From Ptychodera flava (lineage: Eukaryota > Hemichordata > Enteropneusta > Ptychoderidae): a stretch of 64,000 bases of DNA. The position numbers were made by a program, and so were the translations under genes. Of this stretch, positions 51,408 to 63,640 are shown piece by piece. The DNA is taken from NCBI RefSeq assembly GCF_041260155.1, contig NC_091947.1, forward strand, positions 30,546,528-30,610,527. The letters are read 5' to 3'. Within the stretch, counting starts at the first letter, position 1, and each line of letters starts with the position of its first letter. The notes below the pieces were generated by a model. It worked only from the letters and a program-made list of their open reading frames with translations, did no database searches and was not told the origin of the DNA.

Positions 51408-53802
51408 AACCGCTTGATGAATTCCCACAAAAATGTAGAATTTAGATGTTCTAATGTTTTGCCAAAGGTGTTTCACAATATTGTTGTTTAATTACCCAGT
51501 ATAATACTTTGGCATGCATGACAAGGAGTAGATCTTTTCCCATGATATGAGTATTGGTAACAGCATATGTGTATCACAATATGTGATCTGTATCACTAAA
51601 CAAATACTATAATGTCAAATGTGCATGGGACTGGATTCTTGAAAAATGGATAAACAGGCATGTTGAAATGTGCTGCCATGCAACCACACCCAATTTGTAA
51701 CTGACAACTGTATGTGATTGACCGGTTACTAAGTTGAGAACTTGTGACTTATCATAAAACGAAATATTTACCAAAAGTAAAGTATGGCATACATAGTAAA
51801 TTGAAATCTAGCCATGACTAGCAAAGAGACAAATTTCATCTGACTAGCAAATAGAAGTATTTCAGCCACCTATTTATTGATAAATTTATGCAGCACATTG
51901 ATAAGCATGGCTGACCATTATTCTGAAATCTGAAGGACTGTCCTGTATGTTGTGGATTACAATTGTGAAATATGTGACCAAGTAGTATATTGAAACTTGT
52001 AAAAAAATAGTCAGTTACGTTGAAAAATGTGACACATAAGGGACCACTCACTACATTGATGTTTGAAAATTGTAGCATATGCTACATGTATTTTTAGTTA
52101 CAATCATAATTATATAGATTCATTTATCTTAATTTTAGGTATTGTGCAAATGGTCCCAGGATCTAGGATTTTGATAAATGAATGAAATTTCTATGATATG
52201 AGAGTCCATAGTTCAAATTGATGAACATACAGTAACTCCTCATTATTTAGAATGAAGATTAAGCTTCTGAGTGCTGCCTAATTGTGTTCTGTGTTATTGT
52301 CATCCTATTAAATTGTGATTGCTTCAATTTTCTCAATGTATTGATTTTACAGCATTTGAAATGTTTTTCAGCCTTTGTGTATCACACAGAGCACACAGAG
52401 AATTGAAATGTAGTCAGCATATGTGACATTGTAAAAAGATTTCAAATTCATCCAGAGTATTGATAAACAGAACAAACAGATGTCCATGTTGATGACTTCT
52501 TAAGTTTAATGTTCTGTCATAGACAATTGTATGTTGTTTGATTAAATTTGACGATGCATTCAATTATTCCATACTTCAAAAAAATCATAGCAGGGTCAAA
52601 AAAGTTCACCGTCATTACCAAGAAGTAAACTGGAAGATTAATTGAAACATAAACCACTTTTTCATAGATTCATATTGAGCCTTTCACATAAAAGCACAAG
52701 GCTTATTCAAAGTATATTGTACCAAAACACAAAGCAAATACGAGTAATATGATAAATTATTTGCTTTGATCAAGTAAGACTTATGTAAATATCAGAAACT
52801 GTGTAAAAGTTTAACCTTCAAGGTAATATTACACAAATTTTATTTGGTTTATATTTCAGAATAGCTTGTGTATTATTAATACTGAATGAGTTTATACCCA
52901 ACAACCCCTCTCATCAAAGTAGTAGAGACAAAGCATCTGGCATTTTGAACATTGTGAGTGAGGCACACAACTTTCTCAGTATTGAAGCAAGTACATAATA
53001 AGGAACAAATTAATCTCTAAGTTTGTGAAAACTTGGGGAAGTTTGAAAAAGCTGGTATAGAAATTCATTGCATCATGTTTGCTAAGTTTAAAAAAGAAAG
53101 TCATGTTGTAGTTTACTTGACATCGTGACTTGTGAGAAGTTAAGTTTATTTTTGAGTGTCGCCTGCATATTTTTACACATGGCCAGAGTCACAGGTGATG
53201 AGATGAGTTTTCAATATATTTTGTGATTCACATCATTCATCATAGGAGTATTTTATGAAACTATCTGAACTGGTACATTTTATATTACCCCAGCTTTAAC
53301 AGTGCTTGTTTAAATCAAGTCCTGTTTAAGTGTATTAGAACTATCAGCTCAGAATAGGTTAAATGAGTTCAAAACTGGTTGATATCTCTAATGAAGGCAC
53401 AGGGCAAGGCCATTTGATTGGACAGACTTATCAAGCTCAAGGTCCAGTACAGATTAGTTCAAAACAACTCATGGACAATTCTCTGTATTTTTCAGTGTTT
53501 TTTTTTTGTCAATTTTGTTTGTTTCTAATAAAACTAACTGTTACTGAAACTCGAGTAAAATTGATTATCATCCTGTTGTTTTGATGATTTTTTCTGCATT
53601 CTTTTGTTGAAAGCTTGTCTGGTATCTAATCTAATCAAGAAATTGCAGGACTGTGTGGGCATAGTAGCTTATCAACTCTGGGCAAGGACACAGAAGTATC
53701 AGAGGTCCTACTACAGCACTGAGAATGTGTAAATCAAATACTTCAAGTCCCAGGGTTCAATTTTCTTTTGCAAATACTGCAAGATTAGATCCGGTATTTT
53801 AC
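51408..53802. other. 3' UTR and intergenic sequence after the LRR gene
   Basis: AT-rich sequence with no recognised exon or repeat. Several candidate polyadenylation signals are present and I could not choose among them. Confidence 0.6.
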
Positions 53803-53932
53803 CTGTAGCATTCATGCCAAGATCAAATTTAACCTTAAAATAGACTGGAATAGCTTCTTGAACCACACCTTTGAGTCCAGCTGATACAAAATCGGTGCGA
53901 GGATTGTGGTAGGCGTACCTGCCATGATTATT
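53803..53932 (-). CDS. Unidentified single exon
   Basis: A 130-bp interval bounded by TTTCTACACAG and ACAG|GTAAAA is open in one frame and encodes 43 residues beginning NNHGRYAYHNPRTDF and including AIPVYFKVKFDLGMNAT. The amphipathic, non-repetitive composition and clean splice signals look like real protein, but I do not recognise the family. If the donor is not used, the frame runs on for about 30 codons to a stop at 53711, which would make it a terminal exon. No partner exon was found nearby. It is unlikely to belong to ENO4, whose stop codon lies at 62256. Confidence 0.4.
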
Positions 53933-54961
53933 CTGTGTAGAAAGAGAGAAATATGCAGCCACAAATTTACAAATCATAAAAAAAAATCCAAATGATTATC
54001 AGATTTCAAATTTGTCATTGTCACATTCATGGATGAGCAAATTCAAAGTCCAGGGTCCATGCAGGCACCACAAAAGGTTTTGCTGGAACTAGAAAATGAA
54101 TCGCCATTCCACTCTTCAAAATCAATTGAAGGTTAATGAAGAATCTCAGTTATCGACTTACATTTTAATACTTTTCTAGCATCAGTATGGTGACAATGAA
54201 TTGAAATCCGCTTTCTGCTGTAATTTGCTTTCTGACATTACATTTGATAAAAAGTTGTCTAATAATATAGCCAATACACACATTACAGTGAATCTGACAG
54301 AGCAAAAACAACGATGGAATGCAAGAGTGTTTAGCCCTGTTACTGACCTAAGTATACTTTATTTACAATGTATTGAAATTACAGTAAAATATTACCTGCA
54401 ATGGTTAGAGTGCTAAAGATATCTGGAAACAAACAAAGGCTGTATAGTCGTATAGCACGTATCATGTATCTGTCAGCCAATACTGAGACAAGTCCGTGTA
54501 AGATTTAAGAAATTATCTCTATTCAGCACAGCTGGTCAAACACCTGAATGAAGGCACCTACAAAGTACATTGTAGACATTTTGATGCAGAATTTGTCATT
54601 CTGGTCTTTGAGGGTATACTGCTGATGTAAATATTTTAAGCAACTTTAAGTTAACGCATTTGAATTTAGAACAAAAAACCTGGACTTGTAACTTGGAAAG
54701 GAAATTAAGTAATTTCAAAATAACAGTAAGTCGGTTCGATTGAAATTATGCCGTGAAAGAAAGCAAAAACAGACACAAAGATAGCTGTCAAGTTACACAG
54801 CCTAAGATTGGTGTCCTTCACAAACACAATAAAGCTGCTTTGACATGTAGATTCCTGTTAGTACACCAGATCATTGCTGAGCAGAAACAATTAAGTGTCC
54901 TTTAAGGGAGAAGTAAAATCCAATCCACTTTAATTTCTGACATATCAGGTAGACTGAAACT

Positions 54962-55079
54962 AGCTGCAATAATTGTAGCACACGAGCCGTGCGTGTTTGC
55001 TGTGAAACCGGCCAGTAGGGCCTGTACAGCCAACACAACAGAAAAAGCAACAGCCCGTTGGCTACAATTATTGCAGCTG
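54962..55079. mobile_element. 118-bp MITE with 18-bp perfect TIRs and 10-bp target duplication
   Basis: agctgcaataattgtagc at 54962-54979 is the exact reverse complement of 55061-55078. The element is flanked by gactgaaact on both sides (54952-54961 and 55080-55089), a perfect 10-bp direct repeat. Long target duplications of 9-10 bp are usual for Mutator-like elements; the family is otherwise open. It has no coding capacity. Confidence 0.85.
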
Positions 55080-55626
55080 GACTGAAACTACCCAGTTACA
55101 TTGTGTTGCATTGGTACTTAAATGCATTTCATAATAAATAGCATGAACCCTAAGTATTCTGTGTAATATCAAAAAACTTCCACAACTATAAACCTTATGC
55201 TGGTATTTAACAAATTTGATTCAGCCATAAAAATTTAGTGCTTGGGTCAATATCACCAAGGACATGTCCCTTATGCAAAGCTGATTGGAAGAAATCAAAG
55301 CGATTGTTATGCAACAAGAATCATAATTTATTATTTATGACCCTCCCTCAACAATTTGCTCACAAGAAATTTTGGAAAAAATAAGGAAAATACTGGAATT
55401 GTACAAGTATACTGTATGTCTTGAAGTATTTAAATCAAATGTTTATTAACCTAGCTACTTCAACAACTTGCTGAATCAAGCTCTCACTCACTCTGTATTA
55501 AAAGCTCTATTGGCCCTAACTTATGATAAATTTTCAAGTATTTTATTTTGTCTGTACTACAGACTGTTATTCTACTTTCAAAATTATGTTGGAACTTGAT
55601 GCTTAGTTTTCAACTTGTTGATGCAG

Positions 55627-55645
55627 ACTGTGTGTGTGTGTGTGT
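55627..55645. repeat. (TG)n microsatellite
   Basis: A short tg repeat in intergenic sequence. Confidence 0.9.
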
Positions 55646-55745
55646 ATTTATATTCACTGTTATTGAAGATTTGATTTGAATCCATTCAGCCTCAAAAATA
55701 ACATCACATATACTGTACATGATGCATAGTATTGGTGAGGCCAAT

Positions 55746-55895
55746 AATATAAGGTTATTCACAAAATACCAGGATTTATGTCCGAGTACATCGTGCAATG
55801 GAAGTATTGTCCAAGACGCGTAGCATTGAGGACAATACTGTCGCGTACGATGTACGAGGACATAAATCCTGGTATTTTGTGAACAACCTTATTAT
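55746..55895. mobile_element. Foldback element with about 66-bp arms
   Basis: Arms 55746-55812 and 55830-55895 pair over nearly their whole length around a 17-base loop. The outer 30 bases (ttcacaaaataccaggattt and beyond) and the inner ggacaatac/gtattgtcc are perfect, with a few mismatches in the middle (near cgtgcaatgg versus cgtacgcgac). It behaves as a single hairpin with no internal coding sequence, as foldback MITEs do. Confidence 0.88.
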
Positions 55896-56086
55896 TATGC
55901 ACCTTTTTAGTCCAACTTTACCTGAAAAAAGTCGAAATTTTGGCATTTTTTAATGCTTCTCGCGCACTGCATTGAGCGATCGCAAGCAGACTGGGGAACG
56001 CGTTCAGTGCGTCTGCTAAGTGCACAGAACAAAATTTAAACTTTGCTGAGCAGGGCATGTGGTAGAAATTTTACGTCAGCAGCATA

Positions 56087-58240
56087 ATTTATTTATTTAT
56101 TTATTTATTTATTCGGAAATCCTACGGGATCAAGTCCCATTTACAGGTTCCTCAAAAGCTCAAAAGAAAACGGTTAAAAAACACTGAACAAGACAGCACC
56201 AAACAGAAAGTATTTACAAACTAAAATGAAGTGTAGGACACACACAGACAAAAAACAAAGCAAACAACTCAACAAGAACAGCCATTAAAAAATAACTTGT
56301 CTAATGTCAGACTTAAATGAGTCATTAAAAATATCAATATTATGATTATTACGAAACAATTCATTAAAATTACTCATACATCTGTTAAGAGGAGAAAATT
56401 TAAAAACATTGATACGGCTACGAGGTGGTCTGAATGTGGGACAGGTGCGCAAAAGTTTGCCAGGTGCATTAAAGCATAGCTTTGATAAAACATCTGGTAA
56501 ATTATAAACTCCAGTTGCACACTTGTGTAAAAACATCATATCAAGATATTAGCGACGTTTCTCCAAAGTTGGTAAGTTGAACAAGGTACAGAGAGCTTCA
56601 TACTGGTCAGCACGATATGAAATATGTGTTTTGAAACACAAATATTTTATGAATTTACGTTGAACATTTTCAAGTAATTCCATATCTGATTTTTGCCAAG
56701 GGTTCCAGACAACAGAACCATACTCGAGACAGCTCCTTACAAGAGAAGTATAAAGAGATCTAAAAGTTTGAACCTGAGTAAAATTTTGAGAGTTTCGTTT
56801 TATAAAACCCAGCATTCTAAAAGATTTATTTACAGTAAAAGAAATATGATCTGAAAAACTTAAGTTTGAGGTTAAAATAACTCCCAAATCTTTAACTTTT
56901 TGCTGCCTATTAAGAATGATATTTAAAATACAATAGTCAAAATGAATTAAAGTCCTCTTGTTGGTAAAAGAGATCACAGAACACTTTTTGACATTTAAAT
57001 CGAGTTTCCAAGATCGACACCAGAAGGCTACTCTATCAACATCTTCTTGAAGTTTTAAACAATCTGAAATAGTTTTAATAGGTCTAAAGATTTTAGCATC
57101 GTCTGCATATAAGAGACATTGTGAATCTATACAAACACCTGGTAAATCATTGACATAAATACTGAATAACAGTGGACCAAGTAGTGACCCCTGGGGTACA
57201 CCCGATGATACTGGGCACCACTCAGAAAAGCGATTGTCAATAACTACTCTCTGATGACGGTTACTTAAATATGTTTTAACAACTGTAGAACTTGACCAGA
57301 AAACCATAACGTTCTAGTTTGTAAACTAACAGTCTATGATTAACAGAGTCAAAAGCCTTACAGAAGTCAGTGTAGATGCTATCAACTTGTAGTTTCTTGT
57401 CAAAACAGTTAGCAAGAAAATCAACATATTAGGTTACAAGGTTAGTCTGAGTAGAGCGAGTCTTAATAAAGCCATGCTGTGAATTACATATATACTGTTT
57501 AACATGGTTAAATATATCATCAAAGATCACTTTCTCAAATGTTTTGCTTATTAAGGAGAGAAGTGACACTGGTCTATAGTTTGTAACATCACATTTGCTA
57601 CCACTTTTAAAAATTGGAACAACATTTGCCTGCTTAAACCGGCTTGGAAATGTACCTTTCTCAATTGACTTGTTATATAAAACCATCAGTGGGTAAGCGA
57701 GTTGATTTGCACATCGCTTTAATAAAATGCCTGATATGTTATCTGGACCCATGGCTTTGTTAGGATCCAATGTATTGAGATGTTTGAGAATGATGTCTAC
57801 AGATATATGAACATTGCATAAGGCATCACTTGTGACATCATCAAAAGGTGGAACAGTTGTGGTTTGGTCGTCTTGTTTGAAGACGGACTGAAAGAAATTG
57901 TTAAATAAATCTGCAACTTCTTTCGATTTACAGGCAGACTGATTGTTATAGCGCACTGAGTTCGGGACAGATTTTGATTTACATCTTGATTTTACATGTC
58001 CCCAGAAACGTTTAATATTGTTTTGAATGTCATATTCAACATTTGAATCATACTCTTTGTATTTAATTCTACTTGCTCGTTTAAATTCTGCTCGAGCTTT
58101 CGAATTTCACTAAATTCACCGGTTTTGGACTGACCATGATTTACTTTGTGAAGTACTGAATGTTGAGGAGTATATATTTTTGTAAAAAATGTAAAATATT
58201 CTTTTTTCCTCGTGTTGACGTAAAGGTGTTTTGAGGTCAA
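56087..58240 (-). mobile_element. Decayed jockey-like LINE, reverse transcriptase region and 3' end
   Basis: Minus-strand frames carry a non-LTR reverse transcriptase: NYRPVSLLSLISKTFEKVI, then QHGFIKTRSTQTNLVT, then GVPQGSLLGPLLFSIYVNDL and the catalytic LLYADDAKIF, followed by the thumb-like WNPWQKSDMELLENVQRKF. The 3' end is GGGACTTGATCCCGTAGGAT leading into an AATA-repeat tail (56087-56113 on plus). The reading frame is broken by an in-frame stop after TQTNLVT, a frame change near 57300, and another near 58090. The 5' portion, including any endonuclease, is missing, so it is 5'-truncated and inactive. Confidence 0.88.
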
Positions 58241-59253
58241 AGGTCAAAAAGCGTCAAATAACACCTAAAGTTATTGTACTCCATGTCAAAGTTATTGGAC
58301 TCTGCATCCTCTGATACCGAAACTTACTGTATGACAAACTCAATAGGTTACAGATGTAAGTGTATAATAATATGTTACGGTTTACTTCAACATACTTAAA
58401 GGAGAAGAATAAGAACATTTACTCTAGAATTTTCAAACAAAAGTAATGAACAATTTTGAAAAGTTAGTTTTGCCTTTCTCATCTTGGGATAATATACTAG
58501 CTCTGAGTGAATGGCCAAATTTATTGTTACCAGCCAAAATTGGTTAGTTTACCATTGTCATTGAGGTACATTTACCCAGTCTGTACACCTGGTACCACTT
58601 AGCAGTGGTTAAAGATGACCCTATTGTTATTGTCATTTTCTATTTGTTCCTTGGACCTGGTAAACTATTTATATACCTTGAATGATATCAGACCTGGTTT
58701 CATGTATTGTTATTATTGTCATAGTCTAGAGGATAATGAAAGATACAATGATGCATTTCTAACCATATCATCCAGCAATAGAGCCATTACTGTACAATTA
58801 CGCTTTGTACAAAATGAAAACTGCATGTCCTGACCAAATCACTATATTTTATGAGAACATTATTTTCAAAGATGTAGTGTACGTACCCATATCACAACAT
58901 AAACTAAAGCAGCCATAAGATAACCATGCAGCGACTTCAGAGTTTTAAAAATGTATGGGTAAAAACATTACAATAAAACAACAACAAAGAAGTTTTGGTC
59001 TATTTAGAAAAAAATTAATGAACAAAATTATCCTGTCATAGATCAATCTATTTCTAGTGCTGAAGTAATTATTATGCACAAAGATAGTACAATGGCTTAT
59101 TCCATTAATTTAAAGGGTCAGTAGCTGAAATTTTTCATGGTTTATCAACTGTTCTTGTTTCTGATGTCATAAGTTCTTGTTCTACCTCCAAAAAGCACAT
59201 CAAACACTCATAATGTAGCTTGCCATGATACACAGCATCTATATGTGAAGAAC

Positions 59254-59833
59254 CAGGTGCCGCCAACTAAACTGTTTGTGCAAAAAGGTGTTCGTGAGCA
59301 GTTTTTCAGTGGGTGGGCAAATTTCAAAACTAATCAGTGGGCCAGGAGAAAAAACTTATATTTACTGTGAGCAGGGAAGAAATTTCATTTTTTTCAGTGG
59401 GCGGGAAGAATTTTTGACTGTGGGTACTGGATAATACATATAGAGGGAGGGGAAAGCCATGGTTGATAGAACTTGACTTAGAGGAGAGCAATGTTCCAAG
59501 GTATAGCTGTTCGCACAGTTTTGCGTAATTCTGGGTTGCCTAGAGGGCATCTAGTGGGCAATGGGGAATTTCAGTAGTGGGGAGAAGGCAGTGGGGAGCT
59601 TGAATTGTTGTGGGGAGCGGGCAGACCATAGATACTGGAGGGCAGTGGGCATCAAAATTCAGTGGGAGGGCATATTTTCCGTGTATGCCAGTGGGAGGGC
59701 AGTTACGAAAAGCTCTACTTTCCCCTCCAAATTTTAGGTCAAGGTTAAAAATAAGTAAAATCGGTATACCAGCCTTCAAAACATGTTTTGTGATGATTTT
59801 GCAAAATTTGATGAAATTAAAGTTGGCGGCACC
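59254..59833. mobile_element. 580-bp hAT-like non-autonomous DNA transposon
   Basis: caggtgccgccaact at 59254-59268 has its exact reverse complement at 59821-59835. The borders carry tgaagaac (59246-59253) and tgaagaat (59834-59841), a 7/8-matching 8-bp direct repeat. The right-end cctg overlaps the repeat by two bases, so the exact border is ambiguous. The interior has several cagtgggagggca-like G-rich phrases and no coding capacity. Confidence 0.7.
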
Positions 59834-60690
59834 TGAAGAATGCACTATTATTGTATACATTTGACTTCTTCAAGAAGTTCTTGTCTCGACGATAATTCAT
59901 TTGTCAACAATAGCAATGCAGTTTTCATACGTACATGTATAGACTGAGTTCACAAGCTGAATACAGTATATCTCTACATTTTGAGGAGAAGTCTACAAGA
60001 ACTGTAATTGACATTGGCAAAATTGAGGGTAAAAAATTGAGCTGCTGGCCCTTTTATAAAGAAATAGAGATGTTAGAAAAAACATGACTACTTACTTGAA
60101 TACTCCCATAACGTATGAAAAAATACAAGTGGGAAAAAATCTCAGGGTGAATATCTGTCTGGAGAATACAGTTTTTGGGCAGTCCCAGTTATGGGCCCAG
60201 TTATGGACCGTAATATTTAGTAGGGACGTCCTTGTGCTGTACACCCGGGCTGTACATCCCAGTCTTCCCTTCAATAAATGACCATGGCTCATACTGAATA
60301 CTCCAGTCTCTTGAAAAAATCGGTTTGCCTTCTGCGATCTCTGTTTGCTGTTTCTGATGTGCAGACGACACAACAGCGCGATGTATCGCCCTGGGAACAG
60401 CGCACAATCTCTGTCACGCGCGGTGAAGTTTCAAATTTGACGCCGCGCCAGGCGATGCGAATGAATGGTCATAGTTTAGCGCCCTCATCGGTGAAACAAA
60501 TTTCGCAGAAATGAATGACACAGACATTATGAATCAACAAAGTTCTTGACAGTGATTTTACATGTAAAACACAATATTGACAAAGATAGAGAATAACTTG
60601 ATTATCGATTATGGTAAAAATCACGTAGAGTAAACAGCTAACAAGCAGACACACTGTCACAGACAAATCTGCGTCGCATCGGAGCACAGT

Positions 60691-60797
60691 CACTTGTGAA
60701 CCGATGTAGGCCTACACGACAGCTGCCATGTGGCGTGCATTAGAACAGTACATATCGCATAGAGGCCGTCGTGTATCGGTTCACAAGCGAGTGTGTA
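60691..60797. repeat. Imperfect inverted repeat around ACCGATGTAGGC
   Basis: cacttgtgaaccgat at 60691-60705 pairs with atcggttcacaagcgagtg at 60775-60793 (four extra bases), and cacgac at 60715-60720 pairs with gtcgtg nearby. It is a small hairpin-forming repeat in a CpG-richer stretch. Confidence 0.6.
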
Positions 60798-62255
60798 TTA
60801 AAGGGACAGAGGAAGCATACCTTCATAGGCCTGACACGGATGCGGCAATTACTACTTTTGAAGGCTGTAATTTTCAGTGACTCGGAAAGTTATTTCGTAG
60901 GACGGCCAAAGGCCGTGTGATATGCGTGAGAACCCGGTACCCGACCACTTTAAGGGATGGGCCATTTGATATTTCGGGGGTATGGAAGATTTGTTCAGAG
61001 GTGGGGGGACTTTTTTTAAAAACGCATCCTGCCGAAGTTGACATGAAGAAATGTAAAAATTAAGCTTTATGTTTTTCAATACTTTTTGATGACTTGTGAA
61101 CTTTAACTTCTGTAGCATCTTAAAAAAATTTGTTTTAGCAGGTAACTTTGCTCAGTCAAAATTGGCCGACCTAGCTTGCAGGCCCTGGGGATCCAATGAT
61201 CAGATATGGAAAGTGAGGTATGGAAAGTCCACCAGTCTTACCAGTACATATTCTGAGTAGACCTTGCTCAAAAGAATTGCCAGATGTATTTCAATTTATT
61301 GCATAAAAATGATTTTCAGATATTGTTTTTCTTTCTTGCTACCACTTCTATTCACTGTAAGTAATGTTTCTAGTATACCAATCAATGCATTTCAGAATTT
61401 TTGACACAAAAATAATACTCACTGCTTTGAACTTTCAAAACATTTATTCACATCTCCACATATACACTTATTTACATCTTTGATTTCTCCACATTTATGT
61501 CTACATATGCTGGGGCATGTCCAAATATGGTCATTTACAAAAGCTAAATATAAAATCAACGGGATAAAAAGGCCTGCAAAGTTTGCATATTAGACAGGAT
61601 CTTCACATCACAAAATAGGTGTACCACGTCAAGAATACGTCTCCTCAGTAGGAAATACCGTCATTTTTGAGCGATGGATATAGACAGCATTTGTTGTATT
61701 AAAGTCCTACTCAGCTGTAATGGATTTTCAAATATCGCAAAGCCTGGGGGCAGCTGCTAATGAGAAAAGCCTTCAAAGATCTTCTTTCATCTGTTGGTTA
61801 TCTAGAAAAAGTTAGGGTACACAGCAATTTGCCTGAAGGGCAGATGCATTTGAAAAGATCTATCAGTGGCAAAAGATGAAAATCAACACACATTTATGGT
61901 GTGTTATCAGGTCAACAGATGTTCGGCAGGTTATGATTTCTGAGATGAGAAGGTGGTTGTAAATTCACATTATTTCTTTGCCTATCTGAGCACAAGGGCT
62001 ATGGCTAATATAGTGTTCATATCACACATTTTGCCCCTGTCAAAGAGTATTTGTATTTACAATTAAATATCACGGTAGGGAAATAAAAACACTTTGGAAA
62101 ATGTACAACTCCTAGGTTATAATTATCATAATATTCCAGCAGTCTAGGGGGAATGTCACTCTTTAGTTTTATTACTAAAGTCACTGAAGTTGCACGTAAG
62201 TAGTATCAGTTTACAAGTCCATCTGTGATATTTAAAACATGTTTTCCAGAGCATT

Positions 62256-63322
62256 TTATTTCTTCTTTTTGCTGTCCACACTAACAGAATCTGTTTCAGT
62301 TTGTCCCTCAGCATCTGCATCAGGTTCTGGTGGTGGTGGTGGGATAATGTCTGGAAATTCATGGCCCTCATAGTAGCTGCCAAGTTCTCTCTCTTTGAGA
62401 ACTGATTCAATCTGGAGCAGTCGGTTGAAAATAGCGACTCTTTCACCTCGACATGGCGCACCTATCTTGATGAACTTTGTACCAACACCCACGGCCTACA
62501 CAAATGAGAAAGAGAATAGAATTAACATAGAAGTTAACACAATATCAAGTCTATTACTTTCCCACATGCTGATTTCCTTGATCAGAAACTGTACAAAAAT
62601 ATGATGTACTGGGTTGAGACATCATGGTGAATTTATTGTCATTATCGTCATGTTTGTTCAGAATTGTCATCCACTGAGTGAGGGAAAGACTACATGATAT
62701 ACAAATACTTTATCTTTTTTAGAACTCAGAAAGTAGAAACTCACCAAATCTGCAAGCAAATCATCACCACTCTCTGCTTGTACACATGATATAACACTTT
62801 CTATGCCTTCCTCTGCAAAAGAAACAATATCACACTTTAACCAGCATTTATCAAAGTGGTACATATAGGGTTCTCATTCTTGACACTGAGGGCGCCCTCT
62901 GATAAGCTAACACAGCTTTCACTTTATTTGCCCTTTTATCCCAGTGGCACAGCAGCTCTCAACTGAAAGGATATCAACCATATGTAATTTACAATGTATT
63001 AATTAAATTGTAAAACTACTTTTTTGGAAGAAAGAAATAGTTCTTTGTTAATATACAGGGTGATAATCTGATAAAACTACACCAACATAGACATTGATCA
63101 TTCTGTCTGTAGTTAGCGTTCAGACATACCTTTCAAAAATTTCATGGCATCAATGGTATCAGAAATGGTTGTCATTTGTTGAAGCTTCAAGACAACTGCA
63201 CTTGCTTTCATATCTCCAAAGCCTTCTTTGACAAACCTTTCAGTGCGCGGATAGATATTATCACCCATAAGGTAGCATTTCTCACTCAGTTTCTCACATA
63301 ACTTCACCCAAGCTTCAGTATC
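62256..63322 (-). CDS. ENO4: Enolase 4 (ENO4), last three exons (partial)
   Basis: Three exons join in frame: 63130-63322, 62745-62812 and 62256-62495 (TAA), giving the C-terminal 166 aa. The enolase barrel pattern is clear: DTEAWVKLCEKLSEKCYLMG, SAVVLKLQQMTTISDTIDAM, ESVISCVQAESGDDLLADL and FIKIGAPCRGERVAIFNRLL. The two barrel lysines of conventional enolases align (VVLK and FIK), but the SHRSGETED loop reads SCVQAESGD, so the substrate-binding His-Arg pair is absent. A Pro-rich, acidic and then Lys-rich extension (IIPPPPPEPDADAEGQTETD, ending KKKK) follows the enolase fold, which fits the divergent ENO4 family known from vertebrate sperm. The upstream exons lie beyond the right edge. An AATAAA overlaps the stop codon and another lies near 62168. 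Confidence 0.92.
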
Positions 63323-63477
63323 CTGTAAGCAGAAGATATACACAAAACCTCATTAATTTAAGGAGATTTTTTTTCTATTGTATGATGTTGCAAGGTGTTC
63401 CTTTTGTTTGAGTTTTATTTCAAATTATGAAAATGACAACTCAAGGTATAGGTGCTATTCACATAAAATTACAATCA

Positions 63478-63640
63478 AACCTGTCTTAGTGGTCACCCTT
63501 ACAGAGCAGTCACCTCTCTATAGCGGTCACTTTGTGGCAATCCTGTAACATTGCACATGTTAAAGGCCGCCTACAGAACAACCACTGCTCTTATGTGGTC
63601 AGTGGCTACTTCTAATTGGAGTTGCTGCCTCGAGCCAAGG
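63478..63640. repeat. Possible interspersed repeat with GTGGTCAC/GCGGTCAC phrases
   Basis: Repeated short phrases (cctgtcttagtggtcac, gcagtcacctctctatagcggtcac, gaacaaccactgctcttatgtggtcagtgg) lie in an ENO4 intron and resemble a short interspersed repeat rather than coding sequence. No ends could be fixed. Confidence 0.3.

Noticed and set aside
57992-58240. 82-codon minus-strand ORF upstream of the LINE polymerase
   Set aside because: A frame-shifted part of the same LINE, not a separate gene.
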